Shown: positions 46,295-56,216, counted from the first letter of the stretch. The stretch: 64,000 nucleotides of DNA from Vibrio gallaecicus (GCF_024347495.1 NZ_AP025490.1:1240001-1304000), one strand, 5' to 3'. Numbers and translations are program-made. Notes: generated by a model not told the origin, from the letters alone.

Positions 46295-46702
46295 ATGAGA
46301 CTTGCTCATAAGCGTAAGGTGCAGGCTAAACTGCAAAAACGTATTAAAGCGGCTGTTGCTAATGTAGAAGTTGCAAAAGCAGCAGTAGCGCCTAAATCGG
46401 CGAAGCCTGTCGCAGAGAAAGTTGTCGCAGAAAAAACTGTAGCAGCAAAACCAGCGGTAACAAAAGCAGTAGCAGCAGCGAAAAAAGTAGATGTTGCACT
46501 GACACCTAAGCAGCAACAAGTACTAGACATTGTTGTGAAAAATGCTGAAGGTATTAACCCTAAAGGTATCGGCTTAGAAGCTGGTCAGGAAGATGCAAAA
46601 GCAGCTTCATGGGCTACAGGCGCATTGAAAAAACTTCTAGAAGAAAATCTAGTAGCGAAAGAGCAGCTTGCAGGTAACAAAGTTATTTACAAAGCTATCT
46701 AA
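46295..46702 (+). CDS. Ala/Lys-rich protein with C-terminal winged-helix-like domain
   Basis: A 135-residue basic protein. Residues 1-65 are almost entirely Ala, Lys and Val with KPVAEKVVAEK-type repeats, like bacterial histone H1-type tails. Residues about 68-135 (LTPKQQQVLDIVVKNAEG, then WATGALKKLLEENLVAKEQ) look like a small winged helix of the MarR/DUF kind. It is likely a nucleic-acid-binding protein, function not known. GGAG lies ten bases before ATG, and a CACTGC/GCAGTG hairpin precedes it. It ends with a terminator. Confidence 0.75.
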   Translation: MRLAHKRKVQAKLQKRIKAAVANVEVAKAAVAPKSAKPVAEKVVAEKTVAAKPAVTKAVAAAKKVDVALTPKQQQVLDIVVKNAEGINPKGIGLEAGQEDAKAASWATGALKKLLEENLVAKEQLAGNKVIYKAI

Positions 46703-46759
46703 TTGACAATGCTCGCTGATCTCATTGTTTGAGATTAAGTGACTCAGTTATACAAATTC

Positions 46760-46785
46760 AAAGCCTCGATTTTCGAGGCTTTTTT
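46760..46785 (+). terminator. Terminator of the Ala/Lys-rich gene
   Basis: AAAGCCTCGA and TCGAGGCTTT pair perfectly around TTT, followed by a T run. Confidence 0.92.
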
Positions 46786-47293
46786 GTTTTGATTAACGTT
46801 CAACTATAAACCTTCTTATTTTCCTACTACTTTCAGTATTGTAAACAAAACTCTGACTGGCTCTAGTTCTCTACTTCTTGGTGTTGAGTGCTCTGGTGAA
46901 AATCAAGTAGGCTTTGACCCTACTTAGTCACATCTAATTGGAGATTGGTTCTCTTCACACAAATAGAAGCTTTTAACTCACTACACGTTGTTTAGCGCTT
47001 AATACCCGACACAAATCACGAATTGGGTACATGATGTTAATTATCAATATAAGTAACTACGTACGTATTCCTATCTTAGATCTGTTTCGGCTTAGTTGTA
47101 ACTTATTGAAACTAAGTCAAGCTATCTAAAATCCTACGTATAAGTACTTAACCCTTTGGTCTAATGCCCTTTGTTTGCCTAATTTTAGGTGCGTGATAGC
47201 GCTGATTTCTTATTGTTCCTAAAGCGTCCATTCTTGTTTGGAATCATAAAATGCTCATTGAAAGAGTATCTGAAACTAACCAAGGACGTGAAC
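46786..47293. other. Promoter region of the TRAP operon
   Basis: These 508 bases hold no gene. TACGTA occurs three times (47059-47064, overlapping 47063-47068, and 47136-47141), a possible binding motif for the NarL-type regulator of the operon. TTGAAA (47107) and TAAAAT (47128) are 15 bases apart, a marginal promoter. Nothing here is proven. Confidence 0.35.
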
Positions 47294-48391
47294 ATGAGTC
47301 TTATCCAACACTCACTGAAACGAGTTTTTAAAAATGTTGCAGTAACTGCTGCTGCTTGTTTCGCTTTAGTTGCTACAGGTGCGACTGCTGCTGATAAAGT
47401 TTACCGCTTAAAACTGGCTGAAACGTGGGGACCTAACTTCCCAGTATTTGGTGATGCGACTAAAAACATGGCTGCAATGGCTGAGAAAATGTCGAATGGA
47501 CGTTTGCAGATAAGAATTGATTCTGCAAATAAACATAAAGCACCACTTGGTGTATTCGATATGGTTAAGTCAGGTCAGTATGATATGGGGCACTCGGGCT
47601 CTTACTACTGGAAAGGAAAGGTGCCAAATACGCTGTATTTCACCTCTATGCCTTTCGGTATGACACCTGCAGAGCAATATGCTTGGTTCTACCACGGTGG
47701 TGGTATGGAACTTATGGAGCAAGTTTATTCTCCGCATAACCTGATGTCTTTCCCTGGTGGTAATACAGATATCCAAATGGGCGGTTGGTTTCAAAAAGAG
47801 ATCAACAGTGTTGATGACTTGAAAGGTCTTAAGATGCGTATCCCTGGCTTTGCTGGAGAAATCTTGGCAGAGCTTGGCGCAAAACCAACGAATATTGCCC
47901 CTGGTGAGCTATACACTTCTTTAGAGCGTAGAACCATTGATGCTCTTGAATGGGTTGGTCCATCACTAGATTTACGCATGGGTTTCCACAAAATCGCCCC
48001 TTACTACTACACAGGTTGGCATGAGCCAGGTTCTGAACTTCAATTCCTAGTGAACAAACGTACGTGGAATAAATTACCTGAAGACCTACAAGAAATTCTA
48101 CGTGTAGCAATGCGTACAGCTGCTTATGACATGTATACACAAGCAACTCATGAAAGTGGCAAAAACTGGGTATCGATGAAAACAGAATACCCTGATGTTC
48201 AAGTTAAAGATTTCCCACCTTCAGTAATGGCTGCTCTGCAAGAAGCGAATGACCGTTTACTTGCTAAGCACGCTGAGAAAGATGCACTGGCGAAAGAAAT
48301 TCAGAAATCTCAATCTGATTACTTACAACAAGTACGTTCGTGGACTGATATTTCACACCGTGCTTACTTGAACAGCCAGGCGAAAAAATAG
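47294..48391 (+). CDS. TRAP transporter substrate-binding protein, TakP-like
   Basis: A 365-residue periplasmic DctP-family protein with a signal peptide ending near GATAADK. The region KMRIPGFAGEILAELGA with EWVGPSLDLRMGFHKIAPYYY resembles TakP-type proteins that bind 2-oxo-acids or lactate, so a monocarboxylate substrate is more likely than sialic acid or C4-dicarboxylate; this is by motif only. ATG 47294 was chosen with AAGGA eight bases upstream. It is first of the TRAP operon, which a two-component system follows. Confidence 0.88.
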   Translation: MSLIQHSLKRVFKNVAVTAAACFALVATGATAADKVYRLKLAETWGPNFPVFGDATKNMAAMAEKMSNGRLQIRIDSANKHKAPLGVFDMVKSGQYDMGHSGSYYWKGKVPNTLYFTSMPFGMTPAEQYAWFYHGGGMELMEQVYSPHNLMSFPGGNTDIQMGGWFQKEINSVDDLKGLKMRIPGFAGEILAELGAKPTNIAPGELYTSLERRTIDALEWVGPSLDLRMGFHKIAPYYYTGWHEPGSELQFLVNKRTWNKLPEDLQEILRVAMRTAAYDMYTQATHESGKNWVSMKTEYPDVQVKDFPPSVMAALQEANDRLLAKHAEKDALAKEIQKSQSDYLQQVRSWTDISHRAYLNSQAKK

Positions 48392-48411
48392 CAGTTAAAT
48401 AACAATAATAA

Positions 48412-48467
48412 ATGGCGCTTAACGAAAGCTTGGGACGAAGTTCCTTACAGAACGACTTAAACGCCAT
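48412..48467 (+). other. Imperfect hairpin after the TRAP binding-protein gene
   Basis: ATGGCG (48412-48417) and TTAA pair with TTAA and CGCCAT (48462-48467) around a GC-containing interior. With the next hairpin it may protect the binding-protein mRNA. The stem has a mismatch. Confidence 0.4.
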
Positions 48468-48544
48468 AAACAATTTTTTAATAATTAACAACAATAAAAA
48501 TGGTACAGAGGCCTTGCCTAGTACCGAAGTCCAAGAACCTTTTT

Positions 48545-48576
48545 AGCACCACTACTAATTTGTGGTGGTGCTTTTT
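48545..48576 (+). terminator. Internal terminator or attenuator between binding protein and small permease
   Basis: AGCACCACTAC pairs with GTGGTGGTGCT (one wobble) around TAATTT and is followed by Ts. It would let most transcripts stop after the binding-protein gene, raising binding protein over permease. Confidence 0.75.
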
Positions 48577-48595
48577 CAATTCCATGGAGTCGGAA

Positions 48596-49135
48596 ATGAG
48601 AAGTTTGATTTACATTGAGCGACTGTTTAACCGCATTGGTGATGCACTTGGCTGGTTATCCAGCATGCTATTTATACTGTTGGTTGCGAATGTGGTTTAT
48701 GACGTTGTGATGCGTTATGCCTTTAATGATGTTTCAATCGCTTTCCAAGAGATGGAGTGGCATTTATTTTCAGCAGTATTTTTATTAGGTGTTCCATACG
48801 CGATAAAGGCTGGTGGGCATGTACGTGTGGATGTATTTTACGAAAGACTTTCCTTCAAAGCACAAGCCATTATTGATTTACTCGGCACTTTCATTTTCTT
48901 ACTTCCTTTTTGCCTGCTTGTTGGTTGGTATGGAATCGATTTTGCGAGAGAAAGTTACGAATTAGGTGAGATCTCAGGAGACCCTGGAGGTCTGCATTAC
49001 CGCTGGATAATTAAAGCTATGATTCCGCTTTCTTTCTTCTTAATGGCACTCAGTGGTGTCGGGCTTATTCTGCATTCGTTGAATAAGATTATTAACCCTC
49101 ATTTAGTTCATGCGAACTTTAATCAGCCTAAATAG
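48596..49135 (+). CDS. TRAP transporter small permease (DctQ family)
   Basis: A 179-residue membrane protein with about four helices; the family region VMRYAFNDVSIAFQEMEW and YAIKAGGHVRVDVFYE is clear. Start ATG 48596 has GGAG six bases upstream; a longer frame begins 32 codons earlier, in the attenuator region. It is six bases before the large permease gene. Confidence 0.92.
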   Translation: MRSLIYIERLFNRIGDALGWLSSMLFILLVANVVYDVVMRYAFNDVSIAFQEMEWHLFSAVFLLGVPYAIKAGGHVRVDVFYERLSFKAQAIIDLLGTFIFLLPFCLLVGWYGIDFARESYELGEISGDPGGLHYRWIIKAMIPLSFFLMALSGVGLILHSLNKIINPHLVHANFNQPK

Positions 49136-49141
49136 GAGACG

Positions 49142-50428
49142 ATGATGATTGGAATTATTATGTTTTTTGTCGCTCTATTTGCACTGCTTTTAGGGTTCCC
49201 GGTTGCTTTTACTTTTGGTGGTATTGCATTAATTTTCGGTGTTTGGGCCGAAGGGTTCGAAATGTTCGCCTTTATGCCTTATCGAATTCAATCAATCATG
49301 GAAAACACGGTACTGATGGCCGTCCCACTTTTTGTTTTTATGGGCTTGGTTCTCCAAAAAACTCGTTTAGCTGAGCAGTTATTAGAATCAATGGGGCGCT
49401 TATTTGGCGGTGTACGTGGTGGTATCGCTATTTCGACTGTCTTAGTGGGTTCATTACTTGCTGCCTCTACTGGGGTCGTTGGGGCATCGGTTGTCGCAAT
49501 GGGGTTAATTTCCCTGCCTGTAATGCTTAAATATAATTATGATAAAGGGCTAGCGTGCGGAACAATTTGTGCGTCAGGAACTTTAGGGCAAATTATTCCA
49601 CCATCTATTGTACTTATCCTTTTAGGTGATGTACTTGGTGTACCTGTTGGTGATTTATTTCAAGCCGCAATATGGCCTGGTGTCATGCTGGTCGGGGCGT
49701 ATATTGTTTACATTTTAATTTATGCCCAGCTGAACCCTGAATCTGCACAACCGATTGAACGCGATGATTCAATTAGCCGTAAAGAAGAGGTTGTTAAAGC
49801 ACTTAAAGCCATCATTCCACCTCTTGCATTAATTATTGTTGTTCTTGGTTCTATCTTTGCTGGTGTAGCCACACCTACGGAATCAGCAGCTCTTGGTGGT
49901 GCGGGCGCTATTGTACTTGCGTTTTTATATGGTCAATTTAGCTGGGGCATGATTTTCGATGCATCAAAAGAAACGGTAAAAGTAACAGCAATGGTTTTTG
50001 CTATTTTACTTGGTGCGACAGCCTTCTCTATGGCATTTACTTACACTGGCGGAGACTATTTAGTTGAAGAATGGATGCTTGCTATTCCGGGGGATAAGTG
50101 GGGCTTTTTGATCATCACTATGTTAGTTATTTTGATCCTGGGCTTCTTTATCGATTTTGTTGAAATTTGTTTTATTATCGTACCTATTATTGCCCCTGTT
50201 GCTGAGCTTATGGGTATCAATATGACTTGGTTCGCGATCTTAATTGCAATGAACCTTCAGACGTCGTTTTTAACTCCGCCATTCGGATTCAGCCTATTTT
50301 ATCTTAAAGGGGTTGCTCCAAAAGGTGTAACGACTCAGGATATTTACCGTGGTGTTATGCCATTCATCGCCATTCAAATTTTAGTATTAGCCTCATTACT
50401 CGTTTTCCCTGGGTTTTACGGTATGTGA
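49142..50428 (+). CDS. TRAP transporter large permease (DctM family)
   Basis: A 428-residue membrane protein with about twelve helices that drives sodium-coupled uptake. Family motifs are FVFMGLVL, GTICASGTLGQIIPPSI and FAGVATPTESAALGG. It follows the small permease and is followed by a two-component system. Confidence 0.95.
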   Translation: MMIGIIMFFVALFALLLGFPVAFTFGGIALIFGVWAEGFEMFAFMPYRIQSIMENTVLMAVPLFVFMGLVLQKTRLAEQLLESMGRLFGGVRGGIAISTVLVGSLLAASTGVVGASVVAMGLISLPVMLKYNYDKGLACGTICASGTLGQIIPPSIVLILLGDVLGVPVGDLFQAAIWPGVMLVGAYIVYILIYAQLNPESAQPIERDDSISRKEEVVKALKAIIPPLALIIVVLGSIFAGVATPTESAALGGAGAIVLAFLYGQFSWGMIFDASKETVKVTAMVFAILLGATAFSMAFTYTGGDYLVEEWMLAIPGDKWGFLIITMLVILILGFFIDFVEICFIIVPIIAPVAELMGINMTWFAILIAMNLQTSFLTPPFGFSLFYLKGVAPKGVTTQDIYRGVMPFIAIQILVLASLLVFPGFYGM

Positions 50429-50534
50429 CCAGATTCGATAATGTAGACGAATGATTTCATAGAGTGTTAATAAATTTGATAAAGTAAAACTGCTTGCTGA
50501 ATAATCAGTGAGCAGTTTTTTATGAGGAAAAGGA

Positions 50535-51890
50535 ATGCCTCTAAAAGCCAAGCTTATCTTGCTTACCTTACTGCCTTTATTAATTGTATCTGCCAGTATT
50601 AGCTGGATTTCACTACATCAGGCTAAAACACTCGGTGAGAAAGAAGTCGAAATTTTTAGGGATAGTTTGATCAAATCAAAAGAGAGCGCGCTGAAAGACA
50701 GTGTTGATCTCGCGTTTGATGCTATCTCTCATATCTATAATGATCCTAATGCTATTGAAGCAGAAGCCAAAGATGAAGTGCGCAGCATTCTTACCAAGCT
50801 AAGGTATGGATCTGATGGATATTTTTTTGCTTACGATAGCGAAGGAACTAATCTGGTTCACCCCATCTTACCTGAGCTTGTCGGTCGGAATTTGCTACAT
50901 ATACAAGATAATGATGGGGATTACTTAATTGAAGCCTTACTGCGAGAGGCCAAATCTGGCGGTGGTTTTCATCAATACTTATGGCAGAAACCCTCGACAG
51001 GTGAAGTCGTCTCTAAATTGAGTTATGCCGAGTGGCTAGATAAGTGGGACTGGATGGTGGGGACAGGTCTTTATATTGAAGATGTTAGCCAAGAAGTCGC
51101 AAATATGCAGGCGGCGATCAATAAAAATATTGAGACAACCTTCTTTTCTATCATGGTGATTTTATGTGTCACTGTAGCAGTGATTATCGTACTTACTCTC
51201 GCCATTAATATGCGTGAACATAAGATTGCCGATAATAATTTAAAAGAACTAGCGCATAAGACTGTGATGTTTCAAGAGGATGAAAAGAAACACTTAGCTC
51301 GTGAATTACATGATGGAATTAATCAACTGCTTGTTTCCAGCAAGTGCCATTTAGAGCTTTTGAATCATAAAATTCAAGATGAAGAGCTACGGGTTTATTT
51401 AGATAAATCACAGCATTCGTTGATGACTGCCATTGATGAAGTTAGGAACATTTCACATAAGCTTCGTCCTAGTGCTTTAGATGACATAGGCTTAGAAGCT
51501 GCTTTATCGAGTTTATTGATTGATTTTAAAGCTCATTCAGGTGTAGAGGTTGAAACTTTCTTTAGTACTCAAACTGGGAAGTTAAAATCTGAAGCGGCGA
51601 CTACGCTTTATAGAGTGGTTCAAGAATCACTGAATAATATTGAAAAACATGCACAAGCGAAAAAAGTGACTGTCGTTTTGCATCAAATGGGCAATATGCT
51701 CCAGTTAATGATTAGGGACGATGGAATAGGCTTTAACGCCCAAAGTGTCATGCACAAACGTGGAATCGGCTTGAGGAATATGAGAGAGAGAGTCGAATTC
51801 ATTGGAGGTGAGTTTGAATTGGTTGCAGAGACAGGCTTTGGTACAGAAATAACCGTGTTATTAACACTAGAAGGATTGGTGTATGAGTGA
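50535..51890 (+). CDS. Sensor histidine kinase with Cache domain (NarX/DegS type)
   Basis: A 451-residue membrane kinase. A helix at about 5-25 is followed by a periplasmic single-Cache domain (about 30-190, with YFFAYDSEG and GTGLYIEDV), a second helix about 205-228, a phosphoacceptor helix with His259 in ARELHDGINQLL (HisKA_3), and an ATPase domain (VVQESLNNIEKHAQA, IRDDGIGF, GIGLRNMRERV). It likely senses the TRAP substrate, because it lies in the same block. It overlaps the response regulator by eight bases. Confidence 0.93.
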   Translation: MPLKAKLILLTLLPLLIVSASISWISLHQAKTLGEKEVEIFRDSLIKSKESALKDSVDLAFDAISHIYNDPNAIEAEAKDEVRSILTKLRYGSDGYFFAYDSEGTNLVHPILPELVGRNLLHIQDNDGDYLIEALLREAKSGGGFHQYLWQKPSTGEVVSKLSYAEWLDKWDWMVGTGLYIEDVSQEVANMQAAINKNIETTFFSIMVILCVTVAVIIVLTLAINMREHKIADNNLKELAHKTVMFQEDEKKHLARELHDGINQLLVSSKCHLELLNHKIQDEELRVYLDKSQHSLMTAIDEVRNISHKLRPSALDDIGLEAALSSLLIDFKAHSGVEVETFFSTQTGKLKSEAATTLYRVVQESLNNIEKHAQAKKVTVVLHQMGNMLQLMIRDDGIGFNAQSVMHKRGIGLRNMRERVEFIGGEFELVAETGFGTEITVLLTLEGLVYE

Positions 51891-52521
51891 AGCGATTAAA
51901 GTGGTGATAGTGGATGATCACCAAGTTGTGCTCGATGGCTTTATGGCAAGGTTAAGTTTAGAACCTGATATAGATGTGATTGGCACTGCGAGCAATGGGT
52001 TGGAGGCGGTTGAACTTGTTAAGCAATTAAAACCTGACGTCACCCTCATGGACATTAGTATGCCTATTATGAACGGTATAGACGCAACGCACTTGATCAA
52101 AGAATCTCAACCTGATGCAAAAATCCTGATGCTGACGATGCATAATAATCGTGAATATATTATGAAGGTGATGCAATCGGGGGCGGTTGGGTACATGTTG
52201 AAAGAAATATCATCAGAAAAGATGGTGCAAGCGATTAAAACAGTGAATCAAGGTTCAACATACTTTTGTGAAAAAGTGACTCAAAATTTATTTTCTCAAC
52301 CTGTAAAACCCACTCAATCGCTGAAAAATCCATTAACAAGAAGGGAAGAAGCAGTATTGAAATTAGTTGCGGGAGGGGAGAGCAGTAAGAAGATTGCGCA
52401 TCAATTGAATATAAGTTACCGAACGGTAGAAACCCATAGGCATAACATTAAGCATAAGCTTGATATTCACTCAACTGCAGAGTTGGCAAAATATGCTGTA
52501 AATTTGGGCTTAGTTGAATGA
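51883..52521 (+). CDS. NarL/FixJ-family response regulator
   Basis: A 212-residue partner of the preceding kinase. Receiver acidic residues are D11-D12 and the phosphoacceptor is Asp57 (LMDISMPIMNG). The LuxR-type DNA-binding domain reads LTRREEAVLKLVAGG and ISYRTVETHRHNIKHKL. It probably controls the TRAP and perhaps BCCT genes. Confidence 0.93.
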   Translation: MSEAIKVVIVDDHQVVLDGFMARLSLEPDIDVIGTASNGLEAVELVKQLKPDVTLMDISMPIMNGIDATHLIKESQPDAKILMLTMHNNREYIMKVMQSGAVGYMLKEISSEKMVQAIKTVNQGSTYFCEKVTQNLFSQPVKPTQSLKNPLTRREEAVLKLVAGGESSKKIAHQLNISYRTVETHRHNIKHKLDIHSTAELAKYAVNLGLVE

Positions 52522-52692
52522 TTTTACGCTAAATTACGGTAAAAGTGTAATTTAATTACTTTTATTGCTGGTTAGCCCAGTATTTTGGAGGTTTATTTAG
52601 TTTTTTTGCGACATATTGATACTATTCTCGACGGAATTTACGCACCGAATGCAATATTGCTAATTTAAGGTGCCGCAAATTAGAGAGGGAAA

Positions 52693-54294
52693 ATGGAGCC
52701 TGTAAAGGATAAGTATAGTATTGATAATACTGATTACACAGTAGGTCAAGACAACGTCCAGAAGTGGGGTTTTGATGTACATAACCCTGTATTTGGGATT
52801 AGTGCTGGCGCAATTATTTTATTTTTAGTTGCACTGCTTGTTGCTGATTCAGAAACAGCAAAAGCCGCCCTTGATGGCATGAAGTGGAAAGTGCTTGGTA
52901 ACTTCGATGGCTTCTTCATGTGGTCTGCAAATCTCTTTGTGATTTTCTGTTTTGCCCTCATTGTCTCCCCTTACGGTAAAATCCGCCTTGGTGGCAATGA
53001 TGCCAAAGCAGAGCACTCAAACTTATCTTGGATGTCGATGCTATTCGCTTCAGGTATGGGTATTGGGCTGATGTTCTGGGGTGTGGCAGAGCCTGTTGCT
53101 TATTTCACTGGTTGGTATGAAACGCCTCTTGGTGTTGAAGCTCATTCACCTGAAGCTGTAAAGCTGGCGTTAGGCGCAACTATTTATAACTGGGGTTTGC
53201 ATGGCTGGGCTATTTACGCAGTAGTAGCACTTGCTCTCGCGTTTTTCACTTTTAACAAAGGCTTGCCTCTTTCAATTCGTTCAATCTTCTACCCATTATT
53301 AGGTGATAGAGCGTGGGGTTGGTTTGGTCATATTGTTGATATCATAGCCGTACTAGCAACATTATTTGGGTTAGCAACGTCTTTAGGGCTAGGAGCTCAA
53401 CAAGCGACAAGTGGTATTAACCATGTATTTGGTACCGATGGTGGTATTGGTATGCAGCTTGTTGTGATTGCAGTTGTAACAGCTCTAGCGACGATGTCTG
53501 TTATTCGAGGTATCAATGGTGGTGTTAAGTTACTAAGTAACATTAATATGGTGGTGGCCTTTGGTTTGTTGGTCTTTGTCGCTATTGCTGGTGGCATAGC
53601 TGGTATCAAAGCAATTCCAACAGCTTTAATGGGCTACATTGAGAACTTTATTCCGCTAAGTAACCCGCACGGTCGTGATGATGAAACTTGGATGCAAGGT
53701 TGGACTGTATTTTACTGGGCTTGGTGGATCTCATGGTCACCATTCGTAGGCATGTTCATCGCTCGTATTTCTAAAGGTCGTACCATTCGTGAGTTTATGG
53801 TTGCAGTGTTGTTCATCCCAACAACGGTTATCGTTATCTGGATGGCTATTTTTGGTGGCATTGCGATTGATCAAGTAGTCAATAAAGTGGGCGAGATAGG
53901 TATTAATGGTCTTCAAGACATCACTCTTTCTCTGTTCCATACTTATGATGCACTACCAATGAGTTCAATATTATCAGTGGTTTCTATCGTATTGATTCTG
54001 GTGTTCTTTATTACATCTTCAGATTCGGGCTCGCTAGTTATCGACAGTATTACTTCTGGCGGTAAAGTTGATGCACCTGTACCACAGCGTGTTTTCTGGG
54101 CTGTTATTGGCGGAGCTATCGCTGCTGTACTATTGTGGGTTGGTGGTACTGAGTCTATTCAAGCTTTGCAAGCTGGTACAGTATCAATGGCATTACCGTT
54201 TACCTTCATCCTGTTGTTGATGTGCTTAAGCCTATTACTTGGTTTACGTACTGAAAATCAATTGATGAAGTTAGAAAGTAGTACTAGTCAGTAA
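52693..54294 (+). CDS. BCCT-family betaine/carnitine/choline-type transporter, copy 1
   Basis: A 533-residue symporter with about twelve helices. BCCT signatures are GMGIGLMFWGVAEP and FYWAWWISWSPFVGMFIARISKGRT. It likely takes up compatible solutes such as glycine betaine; substrate is not determined. It is a close paralogue of the next gene, sharing for example KYSID-TDYTVGQDNVQKWG at the start. GAGGGAAA is its ribosome-binding site, and a terminator follows. Confidence 0.93.
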   Translation: MEPVKDKYSIDNTDYTVGQDNVQKWGFDVHNPVFGISAGAIILFLVALLVADSETAKAALDGMKWKVLGNFDGFFMWSANLFVIFCFALIVSPYGKIRLGGNDAKAEHSNLSWMSMLFASGMGIGLMFWGVAEPVAYFTGWYETPLGVEAHSPEAVKLALGATIYNWGLHGWAIYAVVALALAFFTFNKGLPLSIRSIFYPLLGDRAWGWFGHIVDIIAVLATLFGLATSLGLGAQQATSGINHVFGTDGGIGMQLVVIAVVTALATMSVIRGINGGVKLLSNINMVVAFGLLVFVAIAGGIAGIKAIPTALMGYIENFIPLSNPHGRDDETWMQGWTVFYWAWWISWSPFVGMFIARISKGRTIREFMVAVLFIPTTVIVIWMAIFGGIAIDQVVNKVGEIGINGLQDITLSLFHTYDALPMSSILSVVSIVLILVFFITSSDSGSLVIDSITSGGKVDAPVPQRVFWAVIGGAIAAVLLWVGGTESIQALQAGTVSMALPFTFILLLMCLSLLLGLRTENQLMKLESSTSQ

Positions 54295-54319
54295 AGCTGA
54301 TAGAAAAAATCATAATAAT

Positions 54320-54345
54320 AAAGGTCGAGCTACTCGACCTTTTTT
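54320..54345 (+). terminator. Terminator between the two BCCT genes
   Basis: AAGGTCGAG and CTCGACCTT pair perfectly around CTA and run into Ts, so the two paralogues are separate transcripts. Confidence 0.9.
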
Positions 54346-54559
54346 GTATGCAAAATTTATACAATATTGTTTAGTGGTCAAATTATCGACGAACTCACTT
54401 CTGTTTGCTGAAAAAATAGCACTAAGCTGCTAGAATATGTGCATCCAAGTATATGAATTATTGTGAAAACGAGCTTATTCAGCTTGGATCGATGATGAAG
54501 TTCGTTTGTACAGTCACAAGGTAATAAGGGATATTAGTAGTATTCCAAAGAGAGGAATA

Positions 54560-56131
54560 ATGACTAAAGGTATAGATAAATACAGTATCGACAGTACGGA
54601 TTACACTGTTGGTCAAGATAATGTTCAAAAGTGGGGGTTTGATGTACATAACCCTGTTTTTGGGATTAGCGCGGGTTTTATTGCACTATTTCTAATTGTA
54701 GTAATGGTTACTGATGCTGCGACTGCAAAAGCGGCGTTGGATGGAATCAAATGGCAGATTATTGGTTCGTTTGATTGGTTATTCATTTGGGCTGGAAACA
54801 TTTTTGTTATTTTCTGTTTGGCTCTGATTGTTTCACCGTTTGGTAAAATTCGTTTGGGTGGCTCTGATGCTACTGCTGATTACTCATTTATGTCGTGGCT
54901 TTCAATGCTGTTTGCTGCGGGTATGGGTATTGGTCTTATGTTCTGGAGTGTTGCTGAGCCTGTTGCTTACTTCACAGGCTGGTATGAAACACCATTAGGT
55001 GTGGAACCTAATACTCCAGAAGCGGCCCGCTTAGCTCTAGGTGCAACTATGTACCACTGGGGTCTACACCCATGGGCTATTTATGGTGTTGTAGCACTAT
55101 CACTGGCATTTTTTACTTATAATAAAGGCTTACCGCTTTCTATCCGTTCGATCTTTTACCCTATTTTAGGAGATAGAGCATGGGGTTGGGCTGGTCACAT
55201 TGTCGATATCTTAGCGGTATTAGCAACATTGTTTGGTCTTGCGACATCCCTTGGTTTAGGTGCTCAGCAAGCGGCAAGTGGTATACATCATGTATTTGGG
55301 ACTGACCCAGGTCTAGGGCTTCAAATTGCTGTAATTTCTGTTGTTACCTTATTAGCTGTTGTTTCTGTTCTGCGCGGCATTGATGGTGGCGTGAAAGTAA
55401 TCAGTAACATCAACATGATTATTGCATTCTTGCTTCTTATTCTAGTTGGCATGATCGGCTATGCAGTATCACTTGGTTCAATCCCTACGACATTAATGGC
55501 GTATTTAGAAAACTTAATTCCTCTAAGTAACCCACATGGTCGTGATGATGAAGCTTGGTTCCAAGGTTGGACTGTATTCTACTGGGCTTGGTGGATCTCA
55601 TGGTCACCATTCGTAGGTATGTTCATTGCTCGCGTTTCTAAAGGTCGTACCGTTCGTGAATTCTTGACTGCAGTACTTATTGTACCTACGTCAGTGACAT
55701 TAATTTGGATGTCAGTTTTTGGTGGGTTGGCAATAGATCAAGTTGTAAACAACGTAGGCGAGTTAGGTTCAAAAGGCTTAACAGATATGTCGTTGGCAAT
55801 GTTCCAAATGTTTGATTCACTCCCGTTTGGTAACATGTTGTCTATTATCGCGGTTGTTCTTGTATTAGTCTTCTTTATCACTTCATCAGACAGTGGTTCA
55901 CTGGTTATTGATAGCATTACCGCTGGTGGTAAAGTGGATGCTCCAGTATTACAACGTGTATTTTGGGCTTTCCTTGAAGGCGCAATTGCGGTTGCATTAC
56001 TTTGGGTTGGAGGCACAGAAGCGGTACAAGCACTACAAGCGGGTGCGATATCTACAGCGCTGCCATTTACCATTATTCTACTTATGATGTGTGTTAGCTT
56101 ATTGATGGGTATGCGTACTGAGAAGCGTTAA
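54560..56131 (+). CDS. BCCT-family betaine/carnitine/choline-type transporter, copy 2
   Basis: A 523-residue symporter with the same signatures as copy 1 (GMGIGLMFWSVAEP, FYWAWWISWSPFVGMFIARVSKGRT). Most differences are scattered conservative changes in the helices, as after an old tandem duplication. ATG 54560 was chosen with AGAGGAAT directly upstream; an earlier frame adds 18 residues. It has its own terminator. Confidence 0.93.
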   Translation: MTKGIDKYSIDSTDYTVGQDNVQKWGFDVHNPVFGISAGFIALFLIVVMVTDAATAKAALDGIKWQIIGSFDWLFIWAGNIFVIFCLALIVSPFGKIRLGGSDATADYSFMSWLSMLFAAGMGIGLMFWSVAEPVAYFTGWYETPLGVEPNTPEAARLALGATMYHWGLHPWAIYGVVALSLAFFTYNKGLPLSIRSIFYPILGDRAWGWAGHIVDILAVLATLFGLATSLGLGAQQAASGIHHVFGTDPGLGLQIAVISVVTLLAVVSVLRGIDGGVKVISNINMIIAFLLLILVGMIGYAVSLGSIPTTLMAYLENLIPLSNPHGRDDEAWFQGWTVFYWAWWISWSPFVGMFIARVSKGRTVREFLTAVLIVPTSVTLIWMSVFGGLAIDQVVNNVGELGSKGLTDMSLAMFQMFDSLPFGNMLSIIAVVLVLVFFITSSDSGSLVIDSITAGGKVDAPVLQRVFWAFLEGAIAVALLWVGGTEAVQALQAGAISTALPFTIILLMMCVSLLMGMRTEKR

Positions 56132-56183
56132 TTCATCGATAAAATAAGTGAATATGATTAGATAGCTAATCAAAATATATACG

Positions 56184-56216
56184 AAAGGCAGGTGGAATAT
56201 TTCATCTGCCTTTTTT
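56184..56216 (+). terminator. Terminator of the second BCCT gene
   Basis: AAAGGCAG and CTGCCTTT form the main stem, with further pairing inside, and a T run follows. Confidence 0.85.
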
